A stretch of DNA of 64,000 nucleotides from Mermis nigrescens (GCA_036768485.1 JAVLUZ010000151.1:1869330-1933329); one strand, 5' to 3'. Positions 1-11,690 are shown, counted from the first letter of the stretch. Numbers and translations are program-made. Notes: generated by a model from the letters alone, not told the origin.

Positions 1-36
1 CCCCAGAATTTCGATGCTGCCGACCTATGCTGTGAG
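1..36 (-). mobile_element. partial copy of the dispersed hAT-like element (family D1)
   Basis: The first bases read as the reverse complement of the left end of the D1 family (TGGGCRGCAYC followed by AAATTCTGGGG). Only this end lies in the window. Confidence 0.55.
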
Positions 37-1065
37 GTGCCAAACAATGGATATTATAGGTGAGTTAGAGAAAGCAGTAAATTCTGGAAAGAGCAAATGA
101 AAAATAATCAGATGTTATAAGACAATCGACATGAATTTCTAGACAATTTTTTTGCATATTATTCATTAGTTATTTTGCAAATGGCGAGCGAAGCTACCCA
201 TTTGTAAAAAGATTGCTCTAACAAATGGGGCAGCAAAGCGCCTGAATTATTTCGCACGCTTTACAAACTTTTTAATTTTTTTAACATTAAAGACTTTTCG
301 TGATTAAAGAAAATGCGTACATATGTACATATGTCTTAATTATAAGCTAGAACTCTCAATTCGGCGCTAATTAGCGCATTTCTCCAATGCGATAATCGAT
401 TGATCAATATTTCGCGATTCACGCGAAAAATAAAGACGATCGTCTTTTTCCCGTCAACGATTTGCCAATTTGCTTGCATTAATCCTTCACGTAAAGCAAC
501 GCAAAGATTTCTCTGTTCTTTGACTTCGCATCTCACAAAACGATTGTTATACTCGCAAATGGACTTTTTTACCGAACAAGCGATCATAAATAGAAGGGCG
601 GAATTTGAGAAATATTAAAATATGGCTGCCTTCACATTAGAGCACAGCTTATTGCGTTTTCTAAAATCAGAATCGCTTCCTACTCAACCCTTTATTTTGC
701 GCCCTTAACCGACTAATTACTATTCATTCATGGATAGAGTTAAATAAGCACTTATGTTATTTGTACACTGTATAAGTATACCTATTCAAAAATTTTTGAT
801 TGACTTTTTTCCTTATTCCGGAATTACCTACGTTTGTTTTGGCAGCCGCCTGCCTCGCTTGACGACAGATACTTTGCCATATAAATAAAATCTCGGAATG
901 TAAGTACCTACCTACCTACTCAAGGCGGTTGGTGGGGTTAACAAAAATACGGCGGTGTTTTATTTTAAAACGGGGGCAGCCTTATTCTTTTTTCAAACAC
1001 CGTCGACCTTTCCACGAGTCGTTGTTGACGTTTTTATTTAGGTCAACCTTTTTAAAAAATCGACG
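37..1065. other. intergenic sequence upstream of the PAN-domain gene
   Basis: AT-rich sequence in which I see no supported gene. The short open frames here overlap on both strands and lack splice or start context. Confidence 0.5.
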
Positions 1066-1078
1066 TATATATAAAAGG
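1066..1078 (+). promoter_or_regulatory. TATA box of the PAN-domain gene
   Basis: A canonical TATATATAAAAGG lies about 290 bases before the signal-peptide ATG at 1367. A transcription start roughly 25-30 bases downstream would leave a 5' UTR of about 260 bases. Confidence 0.5.
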
Positions 1079-1366
1079 ATAATCGATGATCACGATCCAT
1101 TACGGAATTGCAACACAAAAGTGTGCTTGGGAAGGAATTTCTTTTCAGGCATTGTCAAGATTTTGAACGAAGGAACGATGCGACGATCTTTCGGCAACCT
1201 TACGTGCCGACCTGATTTTTTTCACCCGCCCTGTGGCAATTGGAAAATTAAATCGCGACTCGGCCCCGAATTTCGGCGTGTTTAATTATATAGTAATTTG
1301 TATTGTCGGTCGGGAAATAATTGACTCGCTAAAAGTTCGGGTTTTGCATGAAAAATTCTTCGAGTC

Positions 1367-1457
1367 ATGATTTTAACCATTATTTGTCGCTTCCTATGGC
1401 TACTGGTTTATTCCGCAGTGGTCGTCGCCCAAGGGGAAAGAAGGGAAGCTAATCCAA
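1367..1457 (+). CDS. exon 1: start codon and signal peptide
   Basis: The ATG opens a frame starting MILTIICRFLWLLVYSAVVV, a textbook secretory signal with a likely cleavage before QGERR. The donor is A/GTGAGGG, leaving phase 1, which matches the PAN exon. An alternative small exon at 1492-1553 is noted among the rejected items. Confidence 0.6.
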
Positions 1458-4400
1458 GTGAGGGAGTGAGAAGAATTTTTTATCGCCGTAGGTACACCTG
1501 TCCTCCTTCCAGTTCATGAATTTTCGCCTACGGTCAATGGCGATTATGACCCGGTACGTAATTTTGTATTTCGGTGCATATTCTATAATTTCCTAAGCGG
1601 TCAATAATATGAATATGGGCAGCGCCTCCCGTGGCGGATCCACGGGGAACAAAAAAATTTGCAGGTCGAAAAAGTTGCTAAAAAATTGATGATTGGGACG
1701 AAGACACCATTTTTTGTCGATTCGCTTCTCATGAAACGTTATCCACCGACATCGAGAAATAGCGGAAAACTGCGAAAAAAATTATCTGGAGTTATTCCGA
1801 ATTTCGGATGGTTTTTCGGATCCTGGTAGTCCGGGCGAGGGCCACGTTCGGGGAAATTAGATCGCAAAATTCTATAGTACCCCGCAAATAATGACAGACT
1901 TCCCGAACTAAATTTTTTTTGCGATTTTTTTGCACTTTTGTCTCGTCCAAACCCCCCCCCCACCCACCCTCGAATTTGGTCACTGCTCATTGTAAAAGCC
2001 TCTCGAGCTTATGAACGATCATCGACTCGCAGGAACATATGTCAAATGATTACCTACAGTAATAATGGAAAATGCACAGACTCAAATTAATCGGGCGACA
2101 ATTGTTTCTCATAGGTTGCTTTAATTTAGTTCATTGCCATATCGTTTTGTGAACAATTAATTTCTTTGCGCATAAACCAAAAATTATTTTGTATGCATTT
2201 CTTTGCAAAATCGCAAAGTTTTTGTAATGTAGGACTGCATAATTAATTAGTTAATGCCCATAAATGCGTCCGATGTCTGAAAACATTTGTCAACTGATTT
2301 CACACACTTTTGAACCCTTTTCTGGAACCTATTGTAAAAATTTGTTTCGAAAAATCTCTAAATTTTTTAATTCTTAGCTTAATCCCAATTATCAGCGTTT
2401 TTTTTCAAAACAATTCTATTGGATTTGAGGCAAAACGTTCACAATTGTTCAATTCTTATTACTTTTATTCCATAGTCAAATTATTGTACTTCTTCATTGA
2501 ACGGCCTCGAGAAATTTTGGCCGAAGCGGCCTCCGATCAGGCCATGAAATGATCCAAATATTCAAATTGTGTTTTTAAGGATGCAATGGTCGGATTGTGT
2601 TTCAAAAGCGAATAGCCGAAGATGAGACGGACTATGGTAATTTTTTGAATTCGACCAGCTTCACCGAAATGGATTGCGCCGTCAAATGTTATCAGCGCGT
2701 TCCTGGCTGCCGATCGGTCCGATTCGACCACACGAACAAAATTTGCATGTATGGTACTGTGAATCCGACCGAGTGCACCGCTGTTTTCAATGAGGACGAT
2801 AAGGAAGATGAACAAAAACGGATGGTCATTATGTATTGCGTCAGATGTTTAGACAGAAGTGAGCGTATCCATTGCCACACTTGGGCCTCGGGCATGCATG
2901 CACACAGGGAAGGATAAGGGGGTATTACCTCGCTTGGGCATTAAAGGGGTCTCAGATTGGGAGTCTGGACTCACACCCCCCAAAAAATCGGTAGACCCCC
3001 ACAATTAATATTTTTGCGCGATTTTTGACAATTTAGCCCCATCGGATCCCTGCCCCCAAATTTTGTAGCTGCTCCTGTACAGGTGGTATCCAAACATGGG
3101 CGTGGGGGTTTGAGGAGGGTTGTACCCATACGTGGGCGGCACCAAATTTCTTGAGGGGGGGAAGCAAGATTTTTTCAATGGTCAAAAATGGCCTTAAAAA
3201 TGGTGATATGGCGGAAACACACCATTTTTCAACGTTTCTCATCGAGCACTATCCATTGGCATAAAAAATTGCGAAAAAACAAACAAAAAATTTCAAAAAT
3301 TGAATTCTAGGGGAAAGGGTATTTTGGTTTACAGGGGGTATTTTGCTTTCTGGGGGTGCATACCGCCGAGCCCCCCACGCCCAGATATGGTTGTACCTGC
3401 TTCCCCCAAAAAGATGAAATACCCTTCGCAGATTACTGTAGACCCCGAAATTCTATTTTTAATAACATTTTTGGCGATTTACTTGATCCTGCCCCCTCCC
3501 CTTAGAATTTTGGTGCTGCCCATCGGTTGTAGTATCCTCCGCTGAAGGAAGCAAAAGTTAGATACTGTTCAGCGACTTGGGCCCTAAAGCGATGTACTTT
3601 CACGGGTTTCCGAAACAATTTACCTCAAAAACGCAACTTGGTAAAAATTCTAGATTTGACCTAACGTTGGCATGAAGGAGTTTGGAGGGATAAGTGGGCA
3701 GCACCGAAATTCTGGGAGGGGTGCGATATTTCTAAGGTTGAAAAATGGTCTTAAAAATGGAGGTACGGCGAAAAAAGATCGTTTTCCAACGTTTCTCATT
3801 GAGCACTATCCATTGGCATCAAAAAATTGCGAAAAAATACAAAAAATTCAAACATTGAATTCTGGGGGAAGTATTTTGATTTCTGGGGGATATTCGGCCT
3901 TCTGCGGGGTGCATACCCCCAACCCCCACGCTCACGCGTGTTTAGGGGTATAGACCAGACGTGTTCTGAGGGGTTGGAGGGGGTTTTGACCCCCCAGAAT
4001 GGCAACTGACTCTCGCAAAATAGCTGCGGCATGCGACCCCACAGAATTATCGATTTTTTGTAAAATTTGGTAAAATTCGTAGAAAGTTTGTCTTTCTCAG
4101 CGTTCTAGCCCATCTTTGACTTCAAAATCTCAAATTTTCGGCGCTTCGCGCCATATTTTTGGACTATATTTTGTTCAATTTACTGAAGTTATTCAATTTA
4201 TTCGAGATTTTTTAACGTTTTTATGTTCTAGAGAGAACGAGCATTGTCTGAAACGTCAAAAAACAATGTTTTCGACGTGTAACCATCGTTTTTTAGCTCA
4301 AAAAGCGCACTTTTTGAAAAATTTTCCTGGGCCTGACTCCCCTGAAATTCCCATGCTGTACACGTATGGTCTGTACTCTGACTAGATGCGCAGCATGGCT

Positions 4401-6396
4401 GGTCAGAGAAGGTCAAATATTCAACAATTTGTGAGTAAATGACGTCAAATATCGTTTTAAAATGCTGTAATTAACGCTAAAACTAGCTTAATCTACAGTT
4501 CTTGGTCATTTCTAGCAATTTGGAAGAAAAATTTTTATTTCCGTCGATTCGCAGCATTTGTTTTGCCTATTTTTTTTTAAAATCCAATTTTTTAATTTTG
4601 GGCGGCATTGACAGATTGAAAGGGGCGGGATCAGGGGTGCCTTCCTCATTCGCTAAACACAGTTTGGCGAGAGGGAAAATTTTAAATTTTTTGGCCATCG
4701 TTGATCGTAATTTCTCGAAGTTTTCTGACGCTTCACACCCTATGCTAACCACTTAATGGCATGCATTTACTTTCTTGACGACCTTGAAGCCATATATGTA
4801 TTTGCACGAAATACTTTAGTTTTATAGCAATAGAATTTCTCTTAAAACGACCATTTTAAAAGAGTGTATTTCAGCTTAGTTCTCTCTCATTATTGAGCAT
4901 CAATTTTAAATAATTTTTACTCTTCGCGTCAAATGTTTCAACGGGCTTTTATATTGATCCAAGTGTACGAATTCAAGAAATTAAGATTTCATACTTGTGA
5001 ATGTTCTTGTGCTCAATATTTATAAATGTTCCGGTGCTCTGTGTCGTATTACCATCAAAAGTAAAGAAATTACGCCTTTTAGCACAAAATTGTCAAAAAT
5101 TTTGAAATTTATTTGAAAAATATTGCACCAAAATAATTTTAATTAAAAGTAGACATCATAAAACAAAGATGAAACGCTAATGTGCACGTTAATGGCAAAT
5201 TTTTTGAGTCATTTTCGATTATTGTGGGAAAAGTTTGGCTGCTGCCCCTTCACGAAAATACTAGATCCGTCACTGCTGTACTCGAGATGAATTTTTTAAA
5301 AACAAGCTGAATTTAATAATTTAAAAATTCGTCTTTCATTCCATTGGCATCAATCTCAAACTGCGAATTAAGACAGCCCTCCCTTCCAACACAAATTTCT
5401 TTTAAGCCTTGTTAATTCATTGGTTGTCCTTTTACAAAATGGTTTTTTCGTTGGGTTGGTTGCTCAGTGGTTGATTGGTTAATTATTGGTTGTTTGATAG
5501 ATTATTGATTGTTGGTGGTTAGTCATTGGTTGATTGCTTAGCTGATTAGTTGATTTTCAAATGATTCCCACGTATTTTTCTAGATTTATATTCCTTTTTC
5601 TAGCTTGATTCTAGAATGATTCTTATGTATTTCCGTCATTTGTCTTAGATCTGTATGTTATTTAGAAAATTTTCCATTGATACTGGCAGGTCTTCCCATG
5701 GATACCGGGTTGAATGAAATAGTACGGTTTGTCCATATGATGATGAATGAACGCGACGCATGCAAGGCGAAAATCGCACCTACGCGATTCTAAGTTGACA
5801 TACTCGTAATGCTAAGTTATTTCGCAAATGTGACGTCTTTCAATTAAGTTTTATCAATCTATAATTTATTGTAACTGCAGATGCTGGTAGAACGACAAAA
5901 GCGCCCGTTGCCAGAACCTTGGCCAACGAACCGATCCTTCCACGCGACTTAGCAAAGGTCATCCAGGCCCCTGACCTTTCACATTTTTTACAAAATTCGG
6001 CAAAGGCGTCCAAAAAGCCGATCGCCGACGGAGCCGGCGAGTTGATAACGGTGGACGAAAATTTTCGAGCGACAAAGCAAAAAACTGTTGAGTTAACCAC
6101 AACATCCCAAAAGTCGGATTTGGAGCTCATCAAAATCGGTTTGAAAACGGAGGCGACAACAACGACGACGACGAAACAATCGACGCAAGGTGTGAACTTT
6201 GAATCGACAAAAGATTTAAACACCGAATCGACGAAAAGTGTAAACTTGGAAAATCAAATACTCCCGAATATTAACGAGACTAAGGACACTAAAGTTGGCC
6301 TAATAGCCGAAAAACAAGCCAGCACCGAGGTCACTTTAGAAGTCACGACTAGGAAAATCGAAGAGAGTAGTGTTCAAATTGCAGTTCGTGAACAGC

Positions 6397-6490
<94 letters not shown>

Positions 6491-6492
6491 GC

Positions 6493-6554
<62 letters not shown>

Positions 6555-9500
6555 ACTGTTCAACCAACCAAAAGTGGGCCAGAAAATGTAATCCAGCCCG
6601 TTCAACCAGTCAGAAGTGGGCCAGAAAATGCAATCCAAACTGTTCAATCGATAAAAAGTGGGTCGGGAAACGTAATCCAAACTGTTCAACCAATCAAGAG
6701 TGGACCGGAAAATGTAATCCAAACTGTACAGCCAATCAAAAGTGGACCAGAAAATGTACAGCCAATCAAAAGTGGACCAGAAAATGTAATCCAAGCTATT
6801 CAACCTATCAAAAGTAGGCTAGAAAACGCTATCGAAAATGTTAAACCAATCAGAAGTGGGCCCGAAAATGTAATCCAAACTGTTCAACCAAACAGAAGTG
6901 GTATCGAAAATGCAATTCAAACCGTTCAAGCAATCACGAGCGGGCCAGAAAACGCTATCAACAGGATCGACGAGTTGACAGATCAAGCGACATCGCCGAA
7001 TCCTACCGTTTCGCCGACCAATCCCAATTCACCGACTAATCTAGCAGTATTGAGACCCGTCGATTCGGCCAACGAAGCAGCCGCCAGTGATAAAGTTCGA
7101 ATAACCGCATCGGATCAATCTAATCCGATTAATTCGATAACCCAAAATGTTCCGCTTTTTACAAATGCCGAAATTATCTCAACCCGGTCATTCCAAGAAC
7201 CCAATTTTTCCACCCCATTTTATAACAGTTCCGAATCGGATTTCGACGGCAACGGAACCAGCGGCGAAGAATACGTCGACGAAAACGTCGACGCCAATTC
7301 GAGCCAAATTTGGTCGAGTAGCGGTAAACCCGTCTTTGTCGCGTTGCTTAACGTCGCCGAAAATTCGACCCCATCGGAGGCCCTGGACTTGCCAAATTTG
7401 TTTCTCAAAGAACAACTATTGAACGGTTCGACGTTCGACGATCAGAAACCGGGCGACGGGGGTCAACTTAGGCGTATCGGCGACGACGATCGCAACGAAA
7501 CCGTTTTCAGAACCGATATTCAAGATAATCAATTTGGGGTAGACGATAAACCGATCAGTTCGAATTCAATCTTTATCGCGGCGCCGGATAATCAGACGTT
7601 CTCGGATTCGAACGCTCTAAACGCCGCCGATCCGTTCGTCGACGATAATTCACTGAGCTCGCAGCTTCAGAGTGAGTGTAAAGTTTAAAGTTTGTAAGGC
7701 GTAGTTTAATGTATAAAGTGTAAATTCTAGTTCGAGGAAAAGAAATTTCGATTAAAATGTATCGATAATAGTCTAAAGTATCGTCGTCGATAATTCGTTG
7801 ATCTAAAACAGCTTCAAAGCGAATATGGAGAATAGGCATGTACAAGGCAAAGTTTAATTTATTAACTAATAATTTTAGTCAGGAATATGATAAAAGAAAT
7901 TCCGTTTTAAATATGTCTATAGTCTGTTTCACAAAACCTTATGCGTGGATTACAATTTTCGAAATGATATAAATCGACTAAAAAAGCGGGCTGAACTAAA
8001 ACATTAATCGCGATACTGTACACATTTAATATGCACACAAAGTTTTACTGCGAAAAGTTTCATTACTGTAAACTGGATCGTAGTTACTCGTACTTTTGTA
8101 ACTATTTTATTGAAGGCTAAGAATTAATTTTCATGCGCAAGGTTTCATGAAATAGACTGTGAATGTAAAGTCTTATATATATGTAAATCGTAAAGTTTAA
8201 CGAATAAAGCGCACATTTGAGTCCGAGATACAAAAAAACAACTTTTGCATAAAATATATTTAGAATATGTATACTGTCGTTGACGATAATTCACTGAGCT
8301 CACAGCTTCAAAGCGGATGTAGAGTAAACAATTTGCAAAGTGTAAAGTTTAATTTATGAAATGCAAATTTCAGTATGAAATGTTATGATACAAATTTCGT
8401 TTAAAAAATGAAAAAATGGGAAAAATATATAAAAATATAAATTATAAGCTGGGCGGTGTAAAGCTTGAAGCTGATTGTTCAATTAGACTATCCAGAATCC
8501 GAAAAATTCTTCGCAGAATTGAGCAAACCCCTGACTTAGATGTTTGGCGATTTTTTACCGACTTTGCACCATCAGACCCTCAGAATCTGGCTGCTGCTCA
8601 GCATAATTGTATTTATTTGTGATGCACGTTTGTAGTTTAGCGAAATACAAATCCTTTTTAAGATGATATTAAAGCAGTAATTTAAGTTTAAAAATACTTT
8701 CCTTCAAAGATGATATTAAATTAGTAATTCAAGTTAAAGGATTGCTAGTCAGTAACAAAAAATGTATTAAAAATGTAAAAATGTTAAAAGTTTAAAATTT
8801 AATTTCAGCTTCAAAAAATTTACTCGTACAAATTGACTACACGTATTTTTATGTATTAATTTACTCATGTTCTGTAATTCAGACATACCAGCCGACTGCG
8901 ACGAAGGATTGTTGTATCCGTGCATAAGAAAATTTGGGCGTGACTGCATCATAATACGGTCGGACAGGTGCCCCGTTTGCTTTTGCCCACAGTGTGAGTC
9001 AAAAAATTTTTAAGCCGATCATAACGGTTTTCTGATTGAGAATTGATAATTTTGGGATATGACAATGAATCATCAGTTTTCAAACAAACATTTTTCAGTA
9101 AATTCATCGTACTTTACTTTTTCTGGATAAAAACAGAAGAAATTTTAGAATTCGATTCCAAATGCGAAATCAGAGCTGAAACGATTAAATATTTTAGTTG
9201 AAAAATTTAAAAATATGCGCTGAGTCGTTCTCAGCTTCTTTCAATGCTGAGATTCAATGACGATAAACCTTATAGTATATTGCAGGAAAATTAAAAGCAA
9301 GGAAATCCATGACCACGTTGAAAAGTTTTAGTTACATCTAAAATAAATATTTTATTCGAAAATTAAATGCGTTTCTACTCATCTTGGTCTTTAGATGTAC
9401 TTATACAGCTGAGACTTTTATTTCTTAAGTAATTTTAAAAGCTTTCAAAAAGTTTATCAGGCTTAAAGACACAAAGTCTAGTCTGGGAATGAGTAAGGTA

Positions 9501-11627
9501 GCCTGTTTTTTTACGCTTGAATAATCTTAAATTTGTGTGAAAGTTGAAATAGTGCACACCATATATGGGCAGTATGAAAATTCTGGGGTGAAATCGCCAA
9601 AAATTGTCAAAAATGTTACTAAAAATAGAATTCTGGGGGTCTAAAATAATCAAAATTCTTGGAGTGAAATCGCCAAAAAATAGAATTCTGGGGGTCTAAA
9701 ATAATCCGAATAATGTTTTTAAACTTCTGCGAGGGTGTAAACCTCAGACCCCCCACCCACGCCCATATATGATGCACACTCTCGACTGCTAATTGATTCA
9801 AGCATTTTCGTAAAAATGATTTTGTCAGCTCTTTTGCCCTATTTTGCCCTATTTTTCCCAGAAGAATGTCTAGTGTTCTCCTTGGAGGTCTCGGTTTTTT
9901 CCAATACGCCTCATCCCACATAAACGTGGATGAGGGGAATATGGGGTCTATGGACCCCATCAAGAATCCAATGGACTACCTCAAGATCGATAGAAAACCA
10001 GTATTGAATTTTTGGTATTATCTTTGGCAATTTCGCTCCATCGCACCCCCAGAAATTGGTTGCTGCCCATTTATGCTCCTTACGACATCACTGTACATGG
10101 GCAGCAAACAAATTCTGGGAGGTCTGATGAGGCCAGTCGATAAAAAAGTATTAAAAATTTATTTTGTGGGTCAACCGGAGTCTGCGAGGGGTCTTCCGGA
10201 TTCACTTTTTTACTCTTTTTATAATTTGTATTTAAATTTTGATTATTCATATTTTTATACTTTTATCTTTTCTAAGTTTTTTATTTATATTTTTTCTTTT
10301 ATTCAATGTCCTTTCTTCTCCCCGCCCTCGCATGCCTACGTCTACTCTATCTAGCACGTATGTGAATGTAATGCTCATTTTTTACAGTCTCTCCGGCAAG
10401 AGGTTGCGCCGGTCCGAATGGACTTAGCGTACAAAATCAGATCGATTTGCTGAGAGGTCGAAAATTGTGTCCGAACGGATTGCGAGCAAGGACGACTTTT
10501 AGATATCTGAGACGAGTAAGCGACTCGCGTTGGCTTTAAATTTGTAATTATTTTTCTCATATTGAACTGGAAGGAATAAGAATTATTAATTAGTGCCAGA
10601 CGAACTAGCCTAATTCCAAAAAAATAGAAAAATTTAAAGTTAGACGTACAAAAATGAAATAATTAAGAAAATAGAAATAGAAAAGAAAATTTCATCTAAA
10701 AAATAAAACAAAGATGAAAATAAAATAAGAAAAATTGAATAAAAATGAATTTTTAAACAATAGGAAGATAAGAAATGAAAAACGAATATGAAAACATGTA
10801 TATAAAACTGTCTGCTTAACGGTTTTTGCTAAGAACTTTCTTAAAATTATTTTGAAATGCTTGAAGAAAATTCTTAAAATTTTCCTGTTTGTTCAACTTT
10901 TCTTCTCGTAATATGATCGTAGTTTCTATTAAATTTCACGTCACACCTGCTTTTTTACGCACATTCAGATAAAAAATTTGCCTTTAGTTCCTCATTGAGA
11001 AAGTTCAAGAGTAGGAGGGTGAGTCTAAAAAATTATGCGCGGAAATTGTTTACGTAAGTCATCGGATTATTTTGCCAATCCAAAAATTTTCTGATCGATT
11101 GTACAGCTAAATCTGCTTGGGCGCATGTTCTAATATAAGAAAAAGAAGTCATTAATACAACAAAAGGGGAAAGGAAGAGAAAAAAGAAGAATGGAAGACA
11201 AAAATAGTAAAAAAGTAATAAAAATTAATTAAGAAATGGGGAAAATTGAAAAACGAGAAAAGCGACAAAAGAATGAGACAGGACAGGTGAAGCATGAAGG
11301 AAACAAAAAGACGCGAGAAGTAGCGTAAGTGTGTACCTGAGAAGATCATATTGATGAGAAATAACAGTTTTTTCAGATTTTTATTATAGTGAATTTAGAT
11401 CCAATTTAATTCTAATAGTTGTAAATCTAAAAGTCTTGAATTTCGGTCATAAATTTAAGATCGAAGGAACATTCGACGATTGCTACCGGACCGTTCAGCC
11501 GGATTGCGGGCCACAAATGGATGTTTACTGGAAAATGCCTCGTTTTTTGACCGATTGTTATTACTATTGTTATTCGGACGGCGAATTGTTAGCAAGGGGC
11601 ATAAATAATATAACCACCTACGATTAA
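1367..11627 (+). CDS. secreted PAN/apple-domain protein with polyglutamine and 14-residue repeats (six-exon model)
   Basis: Proposed exons are 1367-1457, 2580-2858, 5881-7671, 8883-8993, 10388-10515 and 11460-11627. Total coding length is 2568 bases, 855 codons plus stop. Introns 1-4 are phase 1 and intron 5 is phase 0, and every junction agrees in phase, which is the main support for the model. The predicted protein is extracellular: signal peptide (residues 1 to about 21), PAN domain (about 31-123), low-complexity Thr/Lys-rich region, Q54 (about 295-348), ten 14-residue repeats, an acidic Asn/Asp/Ser-rich stretch, and three short Cys-bearing exons. PAN domains usually bind proteins or carbohydrates. 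I do not recognise an orthologue and give no function. A TATA box lies upstream and AATAAA at 11685 follows the stop. RNA reads would decide the model. Confidence 0.6.
2580..2858 (+). CDS. exon 2: PAN/apple domain
   Basis: The acceptor TTTTTAAG precedes a 93-codon, phase 1 to phase 1 exon ending at donor GTGAGCG. The frame shows the PAN spacing: Cys near the start (CNGRIVF), then MDCAVKCYQRVPGC with three Cys, then a FDHTNKIC strand-loop-Cys, and further Cys at PTEC and YCVRC. The symmetric 1-1 phase is typical of shuffled extracellular modules. Confidence 0.7.
3127..3389 (+). mobile_element. D1 element with perfect 8-base target duplication
   Basis: Begins CATACGTGGGCGGCACC and ends CCCAGATATG. 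GTTGTACC lies on both sides (3119-3126 and 3390-3397). The interior carries the family core: CACCATTTTTCAACGTTTCT, then GAGCACTATCCATTGGCAT, then AATTGAATTCT. Inserted in intron 2 of the PAN-domain gene. Confidence 0.8.
3398..3535 (-). repeat. degenerate D1-related block, minus orientation
   Basis: Abuts the element at 3127-3389 and contains the inverted signature AATTTTGGTGCTGCCCA near 3505-3522, with a CGAAATTCTATTTTTAATAA interior shared with the element at 9560. This gives a near head-to-tail pair. Confidence 0.45.
3689..3940 (+). mobile_element. D1 element copy
   Basis: Starts GATAAGTGGGCAGCACC and ends CGCTCACGCGTG. The flanks TTTGGAGG and TTTAGGGG match in six of eight positions. Family core present (AACGTTTCTCAT, GAGCACTATCCATTGGCATC). 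Confidence 0.7.
5455..5560 (+). repeat. degenerate TTGATTGG-type simple repeat
   Basis: Many imperfect repeats of TGGTTGATT / TTATTGGTTG in about 100 bases of intron 2. Confidence 0.6.
5881..7671 (+). CDS. exon 3: polyQ and repeat exon
   Basis: A 597-codon exon, phase 1 to phase 1, between acceptor GTAACTGCAG and donor A/GTGAGTG. It starts AGRTTKAPVARTLANEP and runs through a Thr/Lys-rich part, the Q54 tract, ten 14-residue repeats and an acidic, probably disordered C-terminal part with several N-x-S/T sequons. This is the longest open frame of the host-gene half of the window and has no stop in 1.8 kb, which supports real coding. Confidence 0.75.
6393..6554 (+). repeat. CAA trinucleotide repeat coding 54 glutamines
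   Basis: Fifty-four glutamine codons in a row, nearly all CAA, with CAG at the first position and again near 6489. Because it is almost pure, the length probably varies between alleles. Long poly-Leu, poly-Asn and poly-Val frames in the same place are shadows. Confidence 0.95.
6555..6968 (+). repeat. ten copies of a 42-base coding repeat
   Basis: In-frame tandem repeat of consensus TVQPIKSGPENVIQ. One unit is shortened by two residues (near 6745-6770) and later units diverge (SRLENAIE, PNRSGIENAIQ). It directly follows the glutamine tract, whose CAA codons also occur inside the repeat, so the glutamine tract may have expanded out of it. Confidence 0.9.
7634..8385 (+). repeat. three degenerate copies of the exon 3 end and donor region
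   Basis: The block at the exon 3 boundary (GACGATAATTCACTGAGCTC then CAGCTTCA, followed by AAAGTTTAA-like sequence) recurs at about 7783-7853 and 8275-8385. In the 8275 copy the GTGAGT donor has become CGGATGT. The copies lie inside intron 3. Confidence 0.65.
7920..8158. mobile_element. MITE with TAGTCTGTTTCA-type inverted termini
   Basis: Left end TAGTCTGTTTCACAAAACCT and right end with GGTTTCATGAAATAGACTG are inverted repeats of each other with a few mismatches, next to TA. It is inserted in intron 3 of the PAN-domain gene. The same termini occur at 39755, 43469 and 45345. Confidence 0.6.
8883..8993 (+). CDS. exon 4: cysteine-rich module
   Basis: Acceptor GTAATTCAG, donor T/GTGAGTC, 111 bases, phase 1 to phase 1. 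It encodes about 36 residues with seven Cys (DCDEGLLYPC, GRDC, RCPVCFC). The CPVCFC ending recalls small disulfide modules such as antistasin-like ones, but I cannot assign a family. Confidence 0.65.
9560..9771. mobile_element. hAT-like non-autonomous element with perfect 11-base termini
   Basis: Starts CATATATGGGC and ends GCCCATATATG, perfect inverted repeats. The flanks GTGCACAC (9552-9559) and ATGCACAC (9772-9779) are an 8-base target duplication with one mismatch. The interior has two copies of a block reading AAAATAGAATTCTGGGGGTC. It sits in intron 4. Confidence 0.7.
9985..10080 (+). repeat. fragment of a second D1-related repeat
   Basis: The block TGAATTTTTGGTATT, then TTGGCRATTTCGC, CCATCG and GCTGCCCAT also occurs at 38035-38105. 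It is degenerate and without clear ends. Confidence 0.45.
10388..10515 (+). CDS. exon 5 of the PAN-domain gene
   Basis: Acceptor TTTTTTACAG, donor CGA/GTAAGC. The 128-base exon enters in phase 1 and leaves in phase 0. It encodes about 42 residues starting SPARGCAGPNGLSVQ and rich in Arg near the end. Both splice signals are strong, but the protein itself is not diagnostic. Confidence 0.55.
11460..11627 (+). CDS. exon 6 (last) of the PAN-domain gene
   Basis: The open frame to the TAA at 11625 shows a Cys- and Tyr-rich segment (DDCYRTVQPDC, FLTDCYYYCYSDG). The acceptor AATTTAAG at 11459 gives phase 0 as needed after exon 5 and resembles the TTTTTAAG acceptor of exon 2. A stronger-looking acceptor TTTTTTCAG at 11376 would start the exon in phase 1, which does not match exon 5, so I prefer 11460 with reservation. 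Confidence 0.5.
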   Translation: MEGTFDDCYRTVQPDCGPQMDVYWKMPRFLTDCYYYCYSDGELLARGINNITTYD

Positions 11628-11684
11628 TGATGACGATTTTCGCCTCTCACTTTGTTTTACTCTTATTTTTTCATTTTTTGTACA

Positions 11685-11690
11685 AATAAA
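11685..11690 (+). terminator. poly(A) signal AATAAA
   Basis: Canonical hexamer 58 bases after the stop codon of the last exon, in an AT-rich 3' UTR. Confidence 0.6.

Noticed and set aside
1492..1553. Possible small exon between acceptor GCCGTAG and donor CCG/GTACGT in the PAN-domain gene
   Set aside because: It would leave a 34-base intron after exon 1 and ends in phase 0, which does not match the PAN exon (phase 1).
2310..2552. 80-codon hydrophobic open frame before the PAN exon
   Set aside because: Lies in intron 1 of the model, AT-rich, no splice context, and hydrophobicity follows from T-rich sequence.
6336..6803. Long poly-Leu, poly-Asn and poly-Val open frames on both strands
   Set aside because: Shadows of the CAA tract that codes glutamine in the frame consistent with the flanking exon phases.
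10969..11018. 50-base candidate exon with good acceptor ACATTCAG and donor GTGAGTC
   Set aside because: Open only if entered in phase 1, but exon 5 ends in phase 0. May be a chance pair or rare alternative exon.
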